DNA from: Caldilineaceae bacterium
GTDB lineage: Bacteria; Chloroflexota; Anaerolineae; Caldilineales; Caldilineaceae
NCBI GenBank assembly: GCA_018003515.1
Contig: JAGNDO010000026.1
Coordinates: forward strand, 1-64,000
Direction: 5' to 3'
Length of the DNA stretch: 64,000 nucleotides
A program made the translations under genes and the position numbers. This document shows positions 18,007 to 26,617 of the stretch, in pieces. Within the stretch, counting starts at the first letter, position 1; every line of letters begins with the position of its first letter. The notes under the pieces were generated by a model. That model searched no databases. It worked only from the letters and a program-made list of their open reading frames with translations, and had not been told where the DNA came from.

Positions 18007-19515
18007 ATGAGCACGTCAGTCGGCCGCAGTCAGGCCAGCAACAGCACCACCGTCCAAGCCGATCCGACCTTTTGGTCCCGGCTGATGCATCCGACCTTTC
18101 GGGTGGCATCCAAGAAGAAGGATCGTGGCGGCAAGGCCCCAGCCTGGTTCCATGCCTTTCTGCCCAACAGGATCGGCAGCGGTAGCACCATCAGCCTGCC
18201 CGCCATCTTCATCACGCAGATCTTGGGGGGCGACGTGGCCGCGGTGGGGTTGGCCAGTTCCATCACCAGTGCGGCCACTGTGCCGGCGTCGGCCATCTGG
18301 GGCTGGTTGAGCGACCGCTACGGCACCCGCAAGCTCTACCTGATCTTGGGGTTTCTCGGCTTCGGCATCCCCACCTTGCTCACGGGGATGAGTACCACCG
18401 TCCTCCAATATATCGTGCTGTCCGCCCTGATTGGGGCCTTGAGCGTGGCCGGTACCCCGGTCAGCAGCACGTTGATCATGGATACCACCCCCAAGGATGA
18501 ATGGGACGAGAACTTTGGCCGCTTCAACCAGATCAGCGGATGGGGCGTGGTCCTGGGCCGGGTGGTGGGGTTGCTCTGTATCACCTATGGCATCGGCTTT
18601 TTTGGCAATGAGGTTACCCAACGCGGCCTGTGGTTCTTGAGCGGCGGGTTGAGCATTCTGGGGGTGGTGTGGGCCTGGCGCATGGTGCCGGAGCCACGCA
18701 TGAGCAAGCCCCGGCAGCCAAGAGAACACGACGCCGGGGTTTCCTTGCGCTCGGGCTTTTCCATGGTCGAACGCTCCCGTTTTCTGCCCAACTCTCTGCA
18801 TCACCTGCCCAGCCTCAACCCCTTTCGGGCTGGGGCCAGGCTGGCCGCGGGGGTTGTGCGCCTGCCAAGCCGAGTGGGTCGGCGCTCTGTGTGGGCGATG
18901 CATCGGGGGATTGACGCCCTACGCAAGCCCTTGGTGGCCTACTATTTTGCCAGCTTCTTCCTCTTCACCATGTCGGTGATGGCCTATACGCCCTTCGCGG
19001 TCTGGCAGATCCAGGAATTGGACAACAGCGCCGGTTCGGTCTTCTTTGTGGGCATGATCAACAGCGTCGCCGCCGCCTTCAGCTATCGCTGGGTGGGCAA
19101 CCTGATCGGCAGTCGGGGCAGTCTGCGGGTGCAGATGCTCACCATCAGCTTGCGCATCTGCGTTTTTGGCGGCTTTGCCCTGGTTTCCCTCTTCCAGTTG
19201 CGGGGAGTTCAGAGCTTGATCGTGTTGACCGCCCTGCAAGCGTTGAGCGGACTGGGCTGGGCCGGCATCGCGGTGGCGGGCAACTCCACCGTGGCGCATT
19301 TGGCCCCCAAAGGCGGGGAAGGCACGGCAGTGGGCACCTATACCTCCTTTGTCAGCATCGGCGCCATCGTGGGCGCGTTGGTCAGCGGCTATTTGGTCCT
19401 GTGGGTGGGCTACGCCGCCGTCTTCGCCACGGGCGCGGCCGGCATCGGCATCACCGTTCTGCTCCTGGCCTACATCCGCCGCCACGCGCCCACGGACGCG
19501 GCGCTACATCTGTGA
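18007..19515 (+). CDS. MFS transporter
   Basis: This 502-residue membrane protein has about 12 hydrophobic segments in two halves. The conserved MFS loop between helices 2 and 3 reads GWLSDRYGTRKLYL (about 101-114). A central hydrophilic loop of about 90 residues separates the halves and includes paired basic stretches. The second half has SYRWVGNLIGSRGSLR, the equivalent loop. GGAG lies 7 bp before the ATG. The substrate is not evident. The fold could fit sugar, drug or BtlA/PucC-like carriers. Confidence 0.85.
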   Translation: MSTSVGRSQASNSTTVQADPTFWSRLMHPTFRVASKKKDRGGKAPAWFHAFLPNRIGSGSTISLPAIFITQILGGDVAAVGLASSITSAATVPASAIWGWLSDRYGTRKLYLILGFLGFGIPTLLTGMSTTVLQYIVLSALIGALSVAGTPVSSTLIMDTTPKDEWDENFGRFNQISGWGVVLGRVVGLLCITYGIGFFGNEVTQRGLWFLSGGLSILGVVWAWRMVPEPRMSKPRQPREHDAGVSLRSGFSMVERSRFLPNSLHHLPSLNPFRAGARLAAGVVRLPSRVGRRSVWAMHRGIDALRKPLVAYYFASFFLFTMSVMAYTPFAVWQIQELDNSAGSVFFVGMINSVAAAFSYRWVGNLIGSRGSLRVQMLTISLRICVFGGFALVSLFQLRGVQSLIVLTALQALSGLGWAGIAVAGNSTVAHLAPKGGEGTAVGTYTSFVSIGAIVGALVSGYLVLWVGYAAVFATGAAGIGITVLLLAYIRRHAPTDAALHL

Positions 19516-19612
19516 GGTAGCGTCGGTTGAGTAGCCGCCACCAAGATCTCCGCAAACCATTCATTGACTGGCGGCGTATCGAAACCAGAGCGGGTTGACC
19601 CGCGCCCGCAGT

Positions 19613-19680
19613 GTAGGTGCGGTTTTTAACCGCACAACGCACATTTGCGGAAGGATCGTGCGGTTGAAAACCGCACCTAC
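19613..19680. repeat. GTAGGTGCGGTTTT palindromic element, copy 1
   Basis: The element begins GTAGGTGCGGTTTTTAACCGCAC and ends with its inverted form GTGCGGTTGAAAACCGCACCTAC. Each arm is itself a small palindrome. A second copy with the same arms and a different centre is at 50855-50919. Confidence 0.85.
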
Positions 19681-19723
19681 ATTTCTACAATTCATGATCG
19701 CGCTGATAAATTTGAGGAAATCT

Positions 19724-20470
19724 GTGGGCAATACGCTAAAAAAGTCGGTTTTGGTGTTGATCGGGGTGGCCGGGTTGATCGCTGTCGCCGCTTTTCTCTA
19801 TCTTCAATTTGGGCTGGACGGCGGCTCCGGGCAGATGTGGCGGCTGCGGGCCTGGTTTGCGGACCCGGCGGCCCATCCCGATTGGCAATTGACCGGCGGT
19901 GAGCGTTGTCCCGGCGCGGCCATGCTCTTGCCCACGGACGGCTACGTGGGCTTCGGGCGCGGGGACAGCTTCCGCCCCGGCCACACCCATTCGGGCTTCG
20001 ACATCTTCAGCCCGGACGGGGAGGTCAACGTGACGCCCATCTACGCCGCCTATGACGGCTACTTGATCCGGGAGGCGGACTGGCGCAGCACGGTGATCCT
20101 GCGCCACGAGGATTTCCCCGGCCCGGCCTCTCTGCAAGCCGACCCGGATCTGGACGCCCCCACGCCCGGTGACCAGATCTGGACCTATTACACCCACATG
20201 GCCTCTGCGGACGGAGAAACTTCTTTTGTCTCCGAAGAATTTCCGCCGGGCACGTACAATGTTTTTGTGGCGGCGGGCACCCTTTTGGGCTATCAGGGCA
20301 ATTGGTCCGGCACGCCGTCCCGGCCCACGGGGCTGCATTTGCACTTCTCCGTGGTCAAGTCCACGCAAACCGGCGGTTATGCCAATGAAACCGACGCCGC
20401 CAACACCTACGATCCTGGTCTCTTTTTGGGGTTGGCGCAGGGGGAGGATGGGGTTTGGCGGTGCAGATGA
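19724..20470 (+). CDS. Membrane-anchored M23-like peptidase
   Basis: The protein of about 248 residues has an N-terminal anchor (KKSVLVLIGVAGLIAVAAF) and then an extracytoplasmic domain with M23-type metal motifs: GHTHSGFDIFS (about 87), YYTHMAS (about 156) and GLHLHFSVV (about 204). I chose the GTG at 19724 with GAGGAAA 4-10 bp upstream. An ATG at 19694 is possible but sits just after a repeat element and has no ribosome site. It is smaller than the M23 protein at 5.6-7.1 kb and unrelated to it outside the fold. Peptidoglycan hydrolysis is likely. Confidence 0.78.
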   Translation: MGNTLKKSVLVLIGVAGLIAVAAFLYLQFGLDGGSGQMWRLRAWFADPAAHPDWQLTGGERCPGAAMLLPTDGYVGFGRGDSFRPGHTHSGFDIFSPDGEVNVTPIYAAYDGYLIREADWRSTVILRHEDFPGPASLQADPDLDAPTPGDQIWTYYTHMASADGETSFVSEEFPPGTYNVFVAAGTLLGYQGNWSGTPSRPTGLHLHFSVVKSTQTGGYANETDAANTYDPGLFLGLAQGEDGVWRCR

Positions 20471-20564
20471 CTGAGGATCGTTCACGTTTCCCCCGCTTCG
20501 CAAGTCGGTTGCGGGAACAATCACCCCGTGCTATGATTATTTTGTCAGGTGCTGAATAATGATA

Positions 20565-20571
20565 GTTAGGC
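20565..20571 (+). other. Integron core site GTTAGGC, left boundary of the cassette insert
   Basis: GTTAGGC fits the GTTRRRY recombination core. It is preceded by GCTGAATAATGATA, similar to the L' side of attC. I see no convincing R''/L'' partner upstream, so this is either an attI-like or secondary site or a decayed attC. Base composition changes here, and the cassette gene starts 29 bp later. Confidence 0.5.
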
Positions 20572-20599
20572 GGTCAGTTCCTGTGCGCGGGAAGCCAAG

Positions 20600-20980
20600 G
20601 TGGTAGTAAAGGTGTTGGACTCAACGGTCGAGGATTTCTTTCGAGACAAAGCCGAATCGAGGCGGCTCTTCGAGGCTATTTTGCGCCAAGTTGAACGTTT
20701 GGGCGATGCGACGATTCGCTCCTCGAAGAGCCAGATTGCTTTTCGTCGAAAGACAAATTTCGCTTTAGTATGGATACCAGGCCAGTATCTCAAGGATCGC
20801 CCTACGGCACCGCTTGTCCTTGCAATCTCCTTCCCCGAACGCAACACATCGCCGCGATGGAAGGAGATTACAGAAGTCGGACCGAAACGGTTCACGCATC
20901 ACTTGGAGCTGTACCATGAGAAGGAAATTGATGAGCAGGTTTTCAAATGGTTGAAGAGGGCGTGGGACGAGGCCGTCTAA
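20600..20980 (+). CDS. DUF5655 domain protein, integron cassette gene
   Basis: The 126-residue protein has the DUF5655 pattern: TVEDFFRDKAESRRLFEAI, FAFRRKTNFALVWIP-like strands, LVLAISFPERNTSPRWKEI, and the terminal FTHHLELYHEKEIDEQVFKW. The family has no known activity. It starts with GTG after AAGCCAAGG. Its TAA stop lies inside the R'' box of the following attC site, the compact layout typical of gene cassettes. Confidence 0.85.
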   Translation: MVVKVLDSTVEDFFRDKAESRRLFEAILRQVERLGDATIRSSKSQIAFRRKTNFALVWIPGQYLKDRPTAPLVLAISFPERNTSPRWKEITEVGPKRFTHHLELYHEKEIDEQVFKWLKRAWDEAV

Positions 20981-21038
20981 CAACTCGTTCCAGCCGACCG
21001 CTCGCTACGCTCACTGTAGCTGAATTCCATCGTTAGCC
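20975..21038 (+). other. attC recombination site 1
   Basis: The 64-bp site begins with R'' GTCTAAC (20975-20981, an exact RYYYAAC) and ends with R' GTTAGCC (21032-21038). L'' (CGTTCCAGC) and L' (GCTGAATTCCATC) pair imperfectly between them. A central AGCCGACCGCTCGC ... TGTAGCTGA region forms the variable stem. The length matches classical 59-base elements. Confidence 0.8.
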
Positions 21039-21079
21039 ACCTCGTTGAAAATTAAGTGTGTCTTCAAAAGGGAAATCTG

Positions 21080-21601
21080 ATGAACAATAAAGTTCTTGTA
21101 ACTTATTCCAGTCGAACAGGTTGGACAGTCGGAGTGGCAGAAGCGATTGGAAAAACGCTTGCTGAAAACGGAGTGAAAGCAGACGTAATTCCCATGAAAG
21201 AAGTAAAAGACCTTTCAATATATGACGCAGTGGTGGCGGGAAGTGCCATTCGCGGTAAAGCATGGTTGCCCGAAGCCATGCAATTCATTCGTACATATCA
21301 AAAGGAATTAGCAGCAAAGCCATTCGCTGTTTTTTTAGTGTGTATGACTCTAGCAATGCCAAACGGGGAAAATTATCGCTCATTCGTATCCACATTTCTT
21401 GACCCCGTACGTGCGTTGGTCAAGCCTGTTAGTGTAGGACTCTTTGCAGGCGGATTGGACATCAACAAAGTCGAAAATTTCAGCGATAGATTGATGTTTC
21501 GTGTGAGTATGATATTCGGCGTGTGGAAGGAAGGCGACCACCGTAATTGGAATGCCATTGAAGAATGGGCGGTTCAATTGAAACCGCTTCTGTCGAAATA
21601 G
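21080..21601 (+). CDS. Flavodoxin-domain protein (HemG/flavodoxin type)
   Basis: The 173-residue protein starts VLVTYSSRTGWTVGVAEAIG, the FMN phosphate-binding loop of flavodoxins. YDAVVAGSAIRGKAWLPEAM (the isoalloxazine loop) and KPFAVFLVCMTLAM follow. The C-terminal MFGVWKEGDHRNWNAIEEWA resembles menaquinone-dependent protoporphyrinogen oxidase HemG. GGGAAA lies just before the ATG. It is the first gene of the second cassette, and its DNA is AT-rich. The redox partner is unknown. Confidence 0.82.
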   Translation: MNNKVLVTYSSRTGWTVGVAEAIGKTLAENGVKADVIPMKEVKDLSIYDAVVAGSAIRGKAWLPEAMQFIRTYQKELAAKPFAVFLVCMTLAMPNGENYRSFVSTFLDPVRALVKPVSVGLFAGGLDINKVENFSDRLMFRVSMIFGVWKEGDHRNWNAIEEWAVQLKPLLSK

Positions 21602-21630
21602 TCATCAGTTTTTCAAGAAGGATCAAATGA

Positions 21631-22371
21631 GTGTCTGAAACAAAAAGCATGAACAGCGAAGCCCAATGGAATAGCATTTATATTCTTGGCGGTATTACCA
21701 CCATCATTGCATTTATCGGGATTGTGCTTGATGTAGTCTTTGGTTCTGTGACTGGCGGCAATTTATCCGCTCTACCGCAAACAGCCGTTGACAGATTTGC
21801 ACAATTTCAAATAAATCCCTTGCTTGGTCTTTACAATCTCGACCTGCTGAATATCATCAATCAAATGATTTTTATTCCCACTTATTTTGCACTTTTTGCC
21901 GCCCATCGCAAGACAAATATCGCATACGCCCTGCTTGCCCTGATTATTTTTCTGGTAGGGACAACAATCTTTGTCACAACAAATACAGCCTTGCCCATGC
22001 TTGAACTAAGTCATAAATACTCCGCCGCAACCACAGAGTCCCAAAAAACTTTATTTGCCGCCGCAGGTGAAGCCATGCTTGCAAGGGGTACACATGGTAG
22101 TTTAGGAGTGTTTATAGGCTTTCTATTGCCAAACATCGCAGGTCTTATCATGTCACTCACCATGTTAACGGGGAAGGTTTTTAGCAAAGTCAATTCGTAT
22201 TTGGGAATTGCTGGAAGCACCTTATTACTACTCTATATTGTTTTGGTGACTTTTGCGCCCAACATAAAGGATATGGCGACAGCATTTGCCATGCCTGGCG
22301 GATTGTTGTCTATGGCTTGGATGGTCATGTTTACAATCAGGCTCTTTCAAATTTCAAGAGAAGGAAATTAA
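21631..22371 (+). CDS. Multi-pass membrane protein, DUF4386-like
   Basis: The 246-residue protein has about six hydrophobic helices (for example 17-38, 87-104, 108-126, 158-180, 190-210 and 222-240). It resembles the DUF4386 type in spacing and in NPLLGLYNLDLLNI. The start is GTG at 21631 with AAGAAGGA 9 bp upstream. An ATG 4 bp earlier in another frame stops at once. It lies 29 bp after the flavodoxin gene and 3 bp before the next. The function is unknown. Confidence 0.7.
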   Translation: MSETKSMNSEAQWNSIYILGGITTIIAFIGIVLDVVFGSVTGGNLSALPQTAVDRFAQFQINPLLGLYNLDLLNIINQMIFIPTYFALFAAHRKTNIAYALLALIIFLVGTTIFVTTNTALPMLELSHKYSAATTESQKTLFAAAGEAMLARGTHGSLGVFIGFLLPNIAGLIMSLTMLTGKVFSKVNSYLGIAGSTLLLLYIVLVTFAPNIKDMATAFAMPGGLLSMAWMVMFTIRLFQISREGN

Positions 22372-22374
22372 ACA

Positions 22375-22908
22375 ATGTCGGGAATAGGTCATCTCGCACC
22401 TGCACTTGTAGCGAAATCTGCCACGCCCAAAGTTCCTCTCTTGGCTTTTGTAATAGCCAGCGAAACAAACGACATTCTGTATTTTTTGTTCTCATCAGTT
22501 GGCATCGAACCCAAAGGGGTCATTGCAGTCATGGATTTTAATCAGGGGGTCAAATATCTAACGCCCGTTTCAAATCCCTATTCGCACGGATTATTCATGT
22601 CCATAATTTGGACAACCATAGCCGCCGCAATTGCCTTCCTTTTTTATCGAGACCGCCGAATAAGCGGCATAATCGGGCTGGCGGTTTTTAGTCACTGGAT
22701 TCTGGACTTTCTCATGCACTCCAATCTCCCGCTTTTCTTTGACGGTTCGCCGCAAGTTGGGTTGGGTCTCGAAAATTCTGGAATCGGTTTTCTAGTCATG
22801 ACCATTTTTGATATTCTCATACTTGCCGCAGGAATTGCGATTTACTTCATAACAAGAAAACGAACAGCACAAAAAAAGGAAATCCTCCCATCCCACAAAA
22901 CCGCTTAA
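22375..22908 (+). CDS. Small membrane protein, YdjM/metal-dependent hydrolase-like
   Basis: The 177-residue protein has four or five hydrophobic segments. Conserved-looking polar residues lie in or near the membrane: GHLAPAL, ASETNDILYF, NPYSHGLFMS and SHWILDFLMH. The spaced His/Asp pattern is like that of YdjM-type integral membrane hydrolases, but the match is loose. It is the last gene before attC site 2 and is probably co-transcribed with the two upstream genes. The tail is basic and cytoplasmic (ITRKRTAQKKE). Confidence 0.65.
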   Translation: MSGIGHLAPALVAKSATPKVPLLAFVIASETNDILYFLFSSVGIEPKGVIAVMDFNQGVKYLTPVSNPYSHGLFMSIIWTTIAAAIAFLFYRDRRISGIIGLAVFSHWILDFLMHSNLPLFFDGSPQVGLGLENSGIGFLVMTIFDILILAAGIAIYFITRKRTAQKKEILPSHKTA

Positions 22909-22920
22909 GGCAATGGCGGT

Positions 22921-23049
22921 GGCTAACAAAGCGTACACCTGACGTGTGGGAGTCTGCGCGATTTAGGAGCTTTTTTCTGGCTTCGGGTTTTTCCTGCTCC
23001 CAAACAGAGTCCACGCCCGCCCACACGCAGGTAACGCAAACCGTTAGAC
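22921..23049 (+). other. attC recombination site 2 (VCR-like, 129 bp)
   Basis: It begins R'' GGCTAAC (22921-22927) followed by AAAGCGTACACCTGACGTGT. It ends ACACGCAGGTAACGCAAACC and R' GTTAGAC (23043-23049). The two ends pair over about 28 bases with the few unpaired bases typical of attC. The R'' GGCTAAC is the exact complement of GTTAGCC at the start of this cassette (21032-21038), as expected if the segment once circularised. Confidence 0.8.
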
Positions 23050-23182
23050 GCCCGCCAATCTCATCCAACCCGATCACCCCTGCGTCTCCCCTCGCCCCAC
23101 TCCACCCAACTCCCCCCACTCGTGGTAGAATACCTCCCTAAACTATCAACCCCTCACCACAGTTCAAGGAGGAACAGTGTAT

Positions 23183-24733
23183 ATGCGTATAAAACCATTT
23201 GAAGCTCAATCCGCCGCCCCATTGTTGGAAAAGCTGGGCCTGAGCGCTGTCAATTCTGGGGCCTGTATCGGACCTGACGGCTGGATCGACAACCCAGGCG
23301 GTCTGGAACTGGTCTCCCTCAACCCGGCCACCAACGAGCCCATCGCCACGGTCATCCAGGCCGACGCGGCCACCTATGATCGGGTGGTCGAGGCCGCAGC
23401 GGAGGCTTTCAAAACGTGGCGCACAGTCCCCGCTCCCAAACGCGGGCTGGTGATCCGGGATCTGGGCGACGCCTTGCGAGAATACCGGGAACCCTTGGGC
23501 GAGCTGGTCACCCTGGAGATGGGCAAGATCCGGGCCGAGGGCATGGGCGAGGTGCAGGAAATGATCGACATCTGCGACTTTGCCGTGGGTCTCTCCCGGC
23601 AGCTCTACGGGCTGACCATGCACTCCGAGCGGCCCGGCCATCGCATGTACGAGCAGTATCATCCCCTGGGGCCGGTCGGCATCATCAGCGCCTTCAACTT
23701 CCCCGTGGCCGTGTGGGCGTGGAACGCGGCCATCGCCGCGGTGGCCGGGGACACGATGATCTGGAAGCCGTCGCCGTCCGCGCCGTTGACCGCCATCGCC
23801 GTGCAGCACATCGCCAACCGGGTGATGGCGGACCACGGGCTGTCGGGCATCTTCACCCTGGCCATTGGGGCCAACGAGGTGGTGGGCGAAGGGATGTTGA
23901 ACGATCCCCGGCTGCCGTTGATCAGCTTCACCGGTTCGATCAAGGTGGGGCGGCATGTGGCTAGCACGGTGGCGGGTCGGTTGGGCAAGAGCATTTTAGA
24001 GTTGGGGGGCAACAACGCCATCATCGTGGACAAGGCGGCCAATTTGGACATGGCCGTGCGGGGCATCGTCTTTGGGGCCGTGGGCACCGCCGGCCAGCGC
24101 TGCACCAGCACCCGGCGCATCATCGTCCACAAAGAGATCGCCCCGGCCCTCACCGAGCGGCTGATCCGGGCCTACGAGCAAGTTTCCATCGGCGATCCCA
24201 TGCAGGACGGGGTGTTGATGGGTCCCCTGTCCAGTGAGCGCTCGGTCCAGGCCATGATGGACGCCCTTGAAGCCGCCACATCCGACGGCGGCGAAATCTT
24301 GGTGGGCGGCAAGCGCATCCCGGCGTTGGGTGTCAACTTTGTGGAGCCGACCATCGTGCGCATGCCCGCCCAGACCGCCATCGTCAAGGAAGAGACCTTT
24401 GCGCCCATCCTCTACCTGATGGAAGTGGCGGATATGGACGAGGCCATGGCCCTGCATAACGGCGTCACCCAGGGTCTCTCCAGCGCCATCTTCACCGGAG
24501 ATCTCTCCACCAGCGAGCGCTTCCTCTCCCCCGCCGGGTCAGACTGTGGCATCGCCAACGTCAACATCGGCACCAGCGGCGCGGAGATCGGCGGCGCGTT
24601 CGGCGGCGAAAAGGACACCGGCGGCGGTCGCGAGTCCGGGTCGGATGCGTGGAAGGCCTACATGCGCCGCCAGACAAACACGATCAACTATTCGGACAGT
24701 TTGCCCTTGGCGCAGGGGATTGAGTTTGGGTGA
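23183..24733 (+). CDS. Aldehyde dehydrogenase, ALDH7/AASADH-like
   Basis: The 516-residue NAD(P)-dependent enzyme oxidises an aldehyde to an acid. Motifs are GPVGIISAFNFPVAVWAWN, the SFTGSIKVGRHVAST cofactor loop, LELGGNNA with the general base Glu near 273, and GQRCTSTRR with the nucleophile Cys near 306. The GQRCTSTRR form and LYGLTMHSERPGHRMYEQ are typical of the alpha-aminoadipic semialdehyde dehydrogenase (ALDH7) branch, which suggests lysine degradation or osmolyte aldehydes. AAGGAGG lies 10 bp before the ATG at 23183. A GTG 6 bp earlier is too close to it. Confidence 0.92.
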   Translation: MRIKPFEAQSAAPLLEKLGLSAVNSGACIGPDGWIDNPGGLELVSLNPATNEPIATVIQADAATYDRVVEAAAEAFKTWRTVPAPKRGLVIRDLGDALREYREPLGELVTLEMGKIRAEGMGEVQEMIDICDFAVGLSRQLYGLTMHSERPGHRMYEQYHPLGPVGIISAFNFPVAVWAWNAAIAAVAGDTMIWKPSPSAPLTAIAVQHIANRVMADHGLSGIFTLAIGANEVVGEGMLNDPRLPLISFTGSIKVGRHVASTVAGRLGKSILELGGNNAIIVDKAANLDMAVRGIVFGAVGTAGQRCTSTRRIIVHKEIAPALTERLIRAYEQVSIGDPMQDGVLMGPLSSERSVQAMMDALEAATSDGGEILVGGKRIPALGVNFVEPTIVRMPAQTAIVKEETFAPILYLMEVADMDEAMALHNGVTQGLSSAIFTGDLSTSERFLSPAGSDCGIANVNIGTSGAEIGGAFGGEKDTGGGRESGSDAWKAYMRRQTNTINYSDSLPLAQGIEFG

Positions 24734-24736
24734 GGC

Positions 24737-24801
24737 AATCGAGTATCGTGTATCGAGTATTGACATACCGAGGCAAAAACACTCGATACTCGATACTCGA
24801 T
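24737..24801. repeat. ACTCGAT heptamer repeat in inverted runs
   Basis: ATCGAGTATCGTGTATCGAGTAT is followed after 23 bp by ACTCGATACTCGATACTCGAT. The same unit recurs at 41023-41108, 48604-48655 and 63079-63175. Confidence 0.75.
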
Positions 24802-24852
24802 AAAAAAAAGAGACCGGCTTGGGAACAATTCCCAAGCCGGTCTCTTTTTTTT
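24802..24852. terminator. Bidirectional terminator with 24-bp perfect stem
   Basis: Arms 24802-24825 and 24829-24852 pair fully around CAA. The ends are A8/T8, so it works for both the dehydrogenase (+) and the fasciclin gene (-). Confidence 0.9.
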
Positions 24853-24894
24853 ATATCAACTGCCGTCGAGGAAGCGGCAGGCTGTCACATGGCC

Positions 24895-25434
24895 TTAGTT
24901 GGCCGGGGGCAGGATGACGGCGTCGATGACGTGGATGACGCCATTGCTGGCCTCGACATCGGCGGTGATGATGTTGGCACCGTCAATCATGGCTCCCTCG
25001 CCCAGGCTGATGGTGGCGGAAGCGCCGTTCAGGGTCTCGACCATCATGCCATCAACCAGGTCGGTGGACATGACCTTGCCGGCAGCGACGTGGTAGAGCA
25101 GGATGCTGGTCAGGGTCTCGGTGTCGGCCAACAGTTCCTCGGCGGTCAGGCCCAGGGCAGCCAGGGCAGCGGCGAAGGCTTCATCCGTGGGGGCGAAGAC
25201 GGTCAGGGGACCGTCGCCCTTCAGGGCATCCACCAGGCCAGCGGCCTCGGCGGCGGCCAACAGGGTGGTGAAGCTACCTGCGCCGGCGGCGGTGTCAACG
25301 ATGTCCATCATCACCGGTTCCGGGACCATGGTGGGGACGGCAGTGGGGGCAGGTGCAGGGGTAGCAGGTGTGCCACAAGCACCGACCAGCAGAGCAAGGA
25401 CCAACAGGATGGACAGAACAGAGAAACGCTTCAT
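24895..25434 (-). CDS. Fasciclin-domain lipoprotein
   Basis: The 179-residue protein has a lipoprotein signal ([20 protein letters not shown]), with the lipobox Cys at 20, a short Pro/Thr linker, and one FAS1 domain. FAS1 motifs are [53 protein letters not shown] and [17 protein letters not shown]1 proteins mediate adhesion or matrix interaction. AAAGGA is 11 bp before the ATG. The gene is monocistronic, with a perfect terminator and a palindromic site upstream. Confidence 0.93.
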   Translation of the reverse strand: MKRFSVLSILLVLALLVGACGTPATPAPAPTAVPTMVPEPVMMDIVDTAAGAGSFTTLLAAAEAAGLVDALKGDGPLTVFAPTDEAFAAALAALGLTAEELLADTETLTSILLYHVAAGKVMSTDLVDGMMVETLNGASATISLGEGAMIDGANIITADVEASNGVIHVIDAVILPPAN

Positions 25435-25804
25435 TGTGGTTTCATTCCTTTCATGGGAACAGAGAATTGGTGGACAAACCTTGACAAACAGAATGTTTTG
25501 GCGAGTTATGCACTCTTTCTTGACGAAATACCTGTACATTTTCCGTACAAGATATGGACATTGTAGCGGCCAGGGGCATATTCTACTGTGGTGATGCTTC
25601 CCATTCGGCACCCATAATCCGTAAATCTTTCACGCATTCATCTTGCTCTCATCTTTGTGCGAGGCAAATTGGACAGCTTTTCCAGGGAATTGGCGATTGG
25701 GATTGAACGAAGCGGGGTTCCATCTGCATCACTTGGGGCGGATATGGTAAAATAGCCCAAGGCGCATCTGCCTGGTCATTGGGTTGAGGAAATAATAGGC
25801 GCGT
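25435..25804. other. Divergent intergenic region with possible operator TGTAC-N7-GTACA
   Basis: This 370-bp spacer holds the exact inverted repeat TGTACATTTTCCGTACA (25533-25549), 100 bp upstream of the fasciclin start. It is a plausible regulator site. GGTAAAATAG near 25747 may be a -10 box for the rightward gene. No open reading frame there looks real. Confidence 0.4.
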
Positions 25805-26617
25805 ATGTTGGGGATGATTGGGAACACACTTGAATTTGCCCAAAGCGGCGGCGGGGATGACGGGTTTCCGTCCCTGGCGCAGATCGCCGCGTCCATGGAT
25901 CCTGTTGCCTGGATCTTGGTGGGGCTGTTGGGGGTGGCGGTGGTGGTGGGAATTGTCTTCAACCTCACCACCCGCTATTCCTTCTTGCGCACGGACGAGG
26001 AGGAGACGACCCCAGAGATCCTGCTGGACCGGTTGAAGGCCAACCCCACCTATCTGCCGGCGGCCAATGTGGTCAACCGCCTGGGCGCGGAGGCCACCCT
26101 GGAACTGCTGGTCTACGGCGACCGGGTGACGGCCAAACGGTGGCGCTATAATTGGAGCGGTCCCCGGGAGGAGCTTCTGGCCCTGCTCAGTCAGCAGAAC
26201 GCTTTTGCCCCTATCTATGCCCTGGCCCGCTATTATGCCAGCGATAACCTGGACGAACCGGCCACGGTGCGCATCCGCCGTACGGCCTTGATCCACAAAT
26301 TGGGCCAGCGGCGTCATCTGGAACCCAGCGCTAATGGCGTCCCCGCCCGCCTGCGCATTGTGGCAGATGCCCGGGAAGAACACGGGGAGTTGGGCTTTGA
26401 CGGCCAAACTTATTGGGTGTTGGAAGGCGAAGCCCTGCCCCCAGTGGACGGCCCGGTGGTGGAGATGGAGACCATCGACTTCGCCACCCTGGACGACGCC
26501 AAGATCCGCATCCGTATCCGGCGCACACCAACCCTGGGGGGCGGCTTTCTGCTCACCCTCAAGCGGCGGGCCAAGATGTGGGTGATTGTGAATGAGGAGA
26601 TCGAGTGGGTGAGCTAG
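25805..26617 (+). CDS. Single-pass membrane protein of unknown function
   Basis: I do not recognise this 270-residue protein. It has a short N-terminal part, one transmembrane helix (about 33-53, PVAWILVGLLGVAVVVGIVF) and a hydrophilic C-terminal region of about 215 residues. That region includes alpha-helical LLDRLKANPTYLPAANVVNRL and a beta-rich end (ARLRIVADAREEHGEL, TYWVLEGEALP, MWVIVNEEIEWV). Its last 13 bases overlap the start of the next gene, so the two are translationally coupled and probably act together. Confidence 0.7.
   Translation: MLGMIGNTLEFAQSGGGDDGFPSLAQIAASMDPVAWILVGLLGVAVVVGIVFNLTTRYSFLRTDEEETTPEILLDRLKANPTYLPAANVVNRLGAEATLELLVYGDRVTAKRWRYNWSGPREELLALLSQQNAFAPIYALARYYASDNLDEPATVRIRRTALIHKLGQRRHLEPSANGVPARLRIVADAREEHGELGFDGQTYWVLEGEALPPVDGPVVEMETIDFATLDDAKIRIRIRRTPTLGGGFLLTLKRRAKMWVIVNEEIEWVS

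Noticed and set aside
19613-19680. Another attC site
   Set aside because: The palindrome lacks GTTRRRY/RYYYAAC cores and its arms are fully symmetric, unlike attC.
24737-24852. Transposon end
   Set aside because: It has inverted arms but no transposase, target duplication or sharp composition change. It is a terminator with repeats.
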